Below the pieces are notes generated by a model that saw only the letters and a program-made list of their open reading frames with translations, had not been told where the DNA came from and searched no databases. Source: Hevea brasiliensis (Eukaryota > Streptophyta > Magnoliopsida > Malpighiales > Euphorbiaceae). Taken from it: DNA of 64,000 nt. Numbering within the stretch: the first letter of the stretch is position 1; each line of letters begins with the position of its first letter. The DNA lies in assembly GCF_030052815.1 (NCBI RefSeq), contig NC_079502.1, positions 62,001 through 126,000 on the forward strand. Direction: 5' to 3'. This document shows, piece by piece, positions 59,576-64,000 of this stretch. Position numbers and translations under genes: made by a program.

Positions 59576-60954
59576 ATGGAGAAAGCACAGCTCGTGTTCG
59601 TCCCCGCCTCTGGTATGGGTCACCTTGTATCGGCGTTGGAAGTAGCAAAGCTTCTTCTTACCCGGTGTCACCAGCTCTCCATCACTGTCCTTGTCCTCAA
59701 TCATTCTTCTGTCAGCTCAAAAGTTCATAACTATGTTGAATTGCAGAAAGCTTCTTCCTCCACTATATCCAATCGTCTTCGATTCATTGATCTGCCCAAA
59801 GACGAGACTAAATTGTTTAATTTTTCTTCTTTCATTGAGAGACAGAAACCCCATGTCAAAGAAGCTGGGTTGAAGATCACTCAGTCCGAGTCAAGCGTTG
59901 ACTCTCCTCAGCTGGCAGGTTTTGTTATCGATATGTTTCGCACGCCGATGATAGATTTTCTTTACCTTGGGTGTAGCTTATCTTGGTCTCATGCTTTATG
60001 TGTAGAAGATTCGTGATGAAGAAAATTTTAACCCCATTGAGTTCAGGGGCTCAACTGCTGAGTTACCAGTCCCGACTTTGGTAAACCCTTTTCCTGCTAG
60101 GATTATGCCTTCTGCGATGTTGAGCAAAGAGTGGCTTCCTCCTATACTTGACAACACAAGAAGGTTTGTAGAAGCTAAAGGTATTATAGTAAATACGTTC
60201 TTAGAGCTGGAATCACATGCGATTGAATCATTGAAATGCCTCCTGTTTACCCTGTTGGACCCATTTTGGATGTGGGGTTGGATGAAAGAAACACTCACCA
60301 AGAAATCATGCAATGGCTTGATGATCAGCCTCCTTCATCTGTGTTGTTCTTTCTTGTGCTTTGGGAGCAACGAAGGTTTGATGAGGATCAAGTGAAAGAG
60401 ATTGCTTTGCTCTAATGCATGGTGGTTATCGATTCTTGTGGTCCCTAAGCCAACCACCACCTTCTGGTCTTTTAGCAACTCCTAGTGATTATGAAGATCC
60501 ACAAGAAATCTTGCCCGAAGGATTCTTCCATCAAACGTCTGGGATTGGGAAGGTGATCGGTAGAGTGGGCTCCACAAGCGGCTGCCTTGGCTCATTCAGC
60601 AATAGGAGGATTTTTTCACATTGTGGATGGAATTCTGTGCTAGAGAGCATATGGTTTGGAGTCCCAATTGCCACGTGGCCAATGTATGCAGAGCAACAGT
60701 TTAATGCCTTTGAAATGGTGATAGATTTGGGATTAGCGGTGGACATTAGAATGGACTATAGGAATGACGGTGGAGTAATTGCGTATAGCAATGAAATAGA
60801 GAGAGGAATAAAGTGTTTGATGGAGCATGATAATGAGAAAAGGAAGAAAGTGAAGGAGATGAGTGAGAGGAGTAGAATGGCCTTAATGAATGGTTGATCT
60901 TCATACTGTTGGTTAGGTAATTTAATAAAAGATGTGATGGACAATTTAGTATAA
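59576..60954 (+). pseudogene. UGT71-type glycosyltransferase, decayed copy
   Basis: Starts normally ([20 protein letters not shown], with His16). After the catalytic-Asp region (FVIDMF) about 40 bases are lost at 59958, and the frame ends at 60014-60016. Further damage: one base lost near 60236, changes near 60340 and 60405, about four inserted bases near 60560, one base lost in the PSPG box near 60611, and TGA 60895-60897 where others have Gly. The C-terminal end DNLV-stop is at 60952-60954, followed by AATAAA. It is the most decayed full-length copy in the array. Confidence 0.93.
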
Positions 60955-61609
60955 AACAATTGTAATAAAGTATTTATTTTATATCTATGGTTCATTCATT
61001 TCATAATCCTATGTATAAGCAACTCTCATACTATAGGATCCTTAGATTCTATAGCCAATGATACAAAACTCCTGGAATTGAACGGCAACTTCGCTGTCGC
61101 TAGTATTGAATGTATTGTGTAGTGGGGCTCCAAAACAGCTTTTTTGATCGTAATGCTTCAGCTGCAAAAACCAGTGGAGCAACATTAAAATAATATATTT
61201 TTTTTCTAACATGTAAAACTTGCATTAAAAGGCTGTAAGGCTTAATACAACCTGTATTTAAAGAAAATAGTTGAAGAAAAAAGGAAGCCTATAGTATTTA
61301 GTTGGTAACAAGCCCAAGAGAATCAACTCAATCCAAACTTAACCAAAACCTAAATCCATAAATCAAATCCATTCATAGCTTTAAAACACTAAGGGCATGT
61401 TTTGTATGGCTTAATTAAACTTATAATGTAATATCGATTATATTACATATTTGATTACGTTGTTTGATAATATAAAAAAAATTAAACGTAATAAAATAAT
61501 AATTATGTAACATAATTAATTATACTTAAAATAACATAATAGTTATTACATATAAAAATTAATATTATCATAATTACTTGTTTTGACTCTTTTATTTATT
61601 GTAAATACT

Positions 61610-61860
61610 TTTATCACTACCACTATTTGACTATCATCATACTATTACTACCACCATCACTATCCTATTACTACTATCGCCATCGCTATCACTGACCACC
61701 CTTATCACCACATAAGAATGGTCACTTCTACCACCACCAAACCTCTATCACCACTACTACCTCACTTTATTACTACTAACACCATCTAATTATCATATCG
61801 CCACCACCACTAACACTCAGTCACTAGCTACTATTATTTGACTACAAGTCACTATAACTA
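61610..61860. repeat. Degenerate trinucleotide tract (cac/act/atc)
   Basis: Irregular run of ccacca, ctatca and ctacta triplets with no unit longer than three bases conserved. It is an interrupted microsatellite, not coding in any convincing frame. Confidence 0.65.
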
Positions 61861-63167
61861 TTATAACTTATTATAACATTTTAAATAAATTAAATATTAA
61901 AATAAAATTATTATTATATTATATTATTTATATTTTTATAGATCCAAAACCATAACTACAAAAGCAGGTTAAATTTGAAAAACCTTCACTATTTCGATCC
62001 TGCTTGCAAGAAAACAGAACCAGAACACCTATTTACTCACAAACTAGTTGAGGGAGGGCTTCAACCATAACTAGGAGAGGAAGATTCATCATCTCCCCTT
62101 ATCCCGGAGGGCAGGGGAAGCCTTCGGAAAACAAAAAGCTCGGCGGTTCCAAGAGAGCGACGAGACTTGAGAAAACAGAAAAAAAAAAGTTGTCTTTAAT
62201 TGATATTAGAAAAACCAAATCAAAATTTACGCTAGATATTAATCAGATAATAATTGAGTTGTAATTCCCCAGGGCCAAATTCGATGGGTTCTATCGTTAT
62301 ACATCTTTTTCAATTGCTTTCATCATTTAAAGATTCTAACAATGCATTGATGCGGAGATCAATGAAAAACTTAAGACTTAATTTATAAAAAATTAAGATA
62401 TAAATATGTGAATTTTATTTATTTAATATATACATCTCACTATATATAACGTTTCTTAAATCCATTATGGACCAAATAAGAATTTCCTATGAATCAAAGT
62501 TGGGATCCTCTGTGTTATAATGGAACAAAATCTTTCTTTATTCGCTCTCCATTCACTGACAATTGCAGGACAATTTTGATCTTAAAACGAAAGTTCTGCA
62601 TATCGGGCCAAAAAAATAAAAATTTGGTTGAATTGAACGTGATCAAAAAGCATAGGGAGGGCGAAGCTATATGTAACTAGTGGGGACCATGGTCCTCAAC
62701 TCCCACAGCTCCTTTTAATTTTATTTTCCCCTTTTACATATTATCTTCCAGCTTCATCGCTGCTCACCATACATTTTTTTATTACTTTAACTTGTTTGAG
62801 CTTATTTAACCCAAGCAATAATAAAAAAAAAAAACATAAAAATAGCCGGGATAAGCTTCTAGGAATCATGATGAAGAAACTAAATATTACAGTACATAAA
62901 GTCAAGGGCATGTTGGCAACTGGAATCTACACAGGAATCATGCAGAAGCAATTAATTCTTTTCTTTATTAATTTAAAAATTACATAATTCAAACAGAAAG
63001 ACTTTTTATTTTTAGGATAAACAGAAAGACTTTGTGATTCTTGCAGTTTTAATATGTGAATTCTATTTTACAAAATGCATTTTAAACCATCATGCATGGA
63101 TCAAATATAGACCAGACCTGTAAACTTTAAATGCTTGTCTATAGAAATAGACCAACCAGCAAAGCCA

Positions 63168-63175
63168 TGACATCA
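63168..63175 (+). promoter_or_regulatory. Altered upstream site (TGACATCA) of the last UGT copy
   Basis: The block gaccaaccagcaaagcca-TGACATCAC-ttg lies 187 bp before the start. One change breaks the palindrome and the ACGT core. Confidence 0.5.
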
Positions 63176-63362
63176 CTTGTATTCTAGGCCACCAATGACA
63201 GAATTTGCCGTTTAGAATACTTCAAGAAAGAAAGACCAAAACAACTTTTGTCTTATACCCACCTGAATGTAGTACTGTCAGCTACAAATACCTCAAGCTT
63301 ATCAGGATCATCCTCATCTTCAATACTTGGTGGCAAAATTAAGAAAATTATATCAATACAAA

Positions 63363-64000
63363 ATGGAGAAAGCACAGCTTGTGTTCGTCCTAGCCCCTGC
63401 TATGGGCCACCTTGTATCGGCAGTGGAAGTAGCAAGGCTTCTTCTTAACCGTCATGACTTGCTTTCCATCACTGTCCTTGTCCTCAATCATTCTTCTGTC
63501 AACTCCGGAGTTCGTAACTACGTTGAGTCGCAAAGAGCTTCCTCTTCCACTATATCCAATAGTCTTCGATTCATTGACCTGCCCAAAGACGAGCATGAAT
63601 CATTTAGTTTCTCTTCTCTCGCTGAGAGACAGAAACCCCATGTCAAAGAAGCTGTGTTGAAGATCACTCAGTCCGAGTCAAGCATCGACTCGCCTCAGCT
63701 GGCAGGTTTTGTTATTGATATGTTCTACACGCCAATGATAGATGTGGCCAATGAATTTGGTGTTCCGTCTTACATTTTCTTTACGTCGAGTGCAGCTTCT
63801 CTTGGTTTCATGCTTTATGTGCAGAAGATTCATGATGAAGAGAAATTTGATCCCGCTGAGTTCAAGGACTCAGATTCTGAGTTACCAGTGCCGAGTCTGG
63901 TAAACCCACTTCCTGCTAGGGTTATGCCTTCCCAATGTTGAGCAAAAAGCAGCTTCCTCCTTTACTGGAAAATGCAAGAAGGTATGGAGAAGCTAAGGGT
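63363..64000 (+). pseudogene. UGT71-type glycosyltransferase, frameshifted and cut by the window end
   Basis: ATG 63363 starts a UGT that matches the other copies well through the His16 and Asp (FVIDMF) regions. One base is missing near 63931-63934, where relatives read Ser-Ala-Met after MP, giving TGA at 63939-63941. The original frame then continues without other damage to the end of the window (QLPPLLENARRYGEAKG). With a single break in 638 bases this is either a very young pseudogene or a sequence error. The donor-binding half lies outside the window. Confidence 0.85.

Larger units (their letters stand above)
60955..63362. other. 2.4-kb spacer before the last UGT copy
   Basis: No gene found. 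It contains a degenerate trinucleotide tract (61610-61860), possibly within an older non-autonomous element that begins near the aagggcatgttttgtatggc sequence at 61391. A GC-richer stretch of about 130 bp (62040-62170) is of unknown origin. The last 450 bp resemble the promoter of the 56063 gene. Confidence 0.5.

Noticed and set aside
61610..61860. Coding region for a low-complexity protein
   Set aside because: No frame stays open with a start; the tract is an interrupted microsatellite.

Overview
This window is plant nuclear DNA. It is AT-rich and holds intronless family-1 UDP-glycosyltransferase genes, long-LTR chromoviruses, a copia element and hAT-type MITEs. The UGT proteins resemble the UGT71-type (group E) enzymes that databases often label 'anthocyanidin 3-O-glucosyltransferase-like'. 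From memory of the family, a woody eudicot of the Malpighiales, possibly Euphorbiaceae, is my best guess, but the sequence alone does not prove the taxon.

Layout. (1) 1-10,527: left half of a tandem UGT array, all on the + strand. Genes at 1091, 5578 and 8934 are intact; the copy at 3216 is broken, and a hAT-type MITE sits in its last codons. (2) 10,528-54,912: a 44-kb island of nested retroelements. An old copia LTR remnant abuts chromovirus A. Chromovirus B (14,185-46,000, duplication AGAAG) sits inside A. Inside B lie a copia element (22,400-31,959, duplication GAGGT), an opposite-strand chromovirus C (34,039-43,637, duplication AAATT) and a hAT-type MITE (45,423-45,933). A further chromovirus, D, starts at 47,425 and is cut off inside its integrase at about 54,912. 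(3) 55,410-64,000: right half of the UGT array, with a 26-codon UGT tail relic, one intact gene (56,063), one badly decayed copy (59,576), and one copy that is frameshifted and runs off the window (63,363).

The intact UGTs keep the catalytic His near residue 16, the Asp near residue 115-122, and a full 44-residue PSPG sugar-donor box ending in Gln. They are expected to be cytosolic enzymes that move glucose from UDP-glucose to small phenolic or terpenoid acceptors; the acceptors cannot be read from sequence. Each array member has a related upstream block centred on TGACGTCA, a bZIP/TGA-type site. It is perfect in front of two of the three intact genes at 150-160 bp spacing, and altered in front of the two decayed right-hand copies.

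No transposon coding region is intact. I found no tRNA, rRNA or CRISPR. I saw no clearly new biological system. The most informative signals are the nested-insertion record with exact target-site duplications, the MITE that replaced a UGT stop codon, the shared promoter block and its decay, and conserved hairpins and telobox pairs in the chromovirus LTRs.
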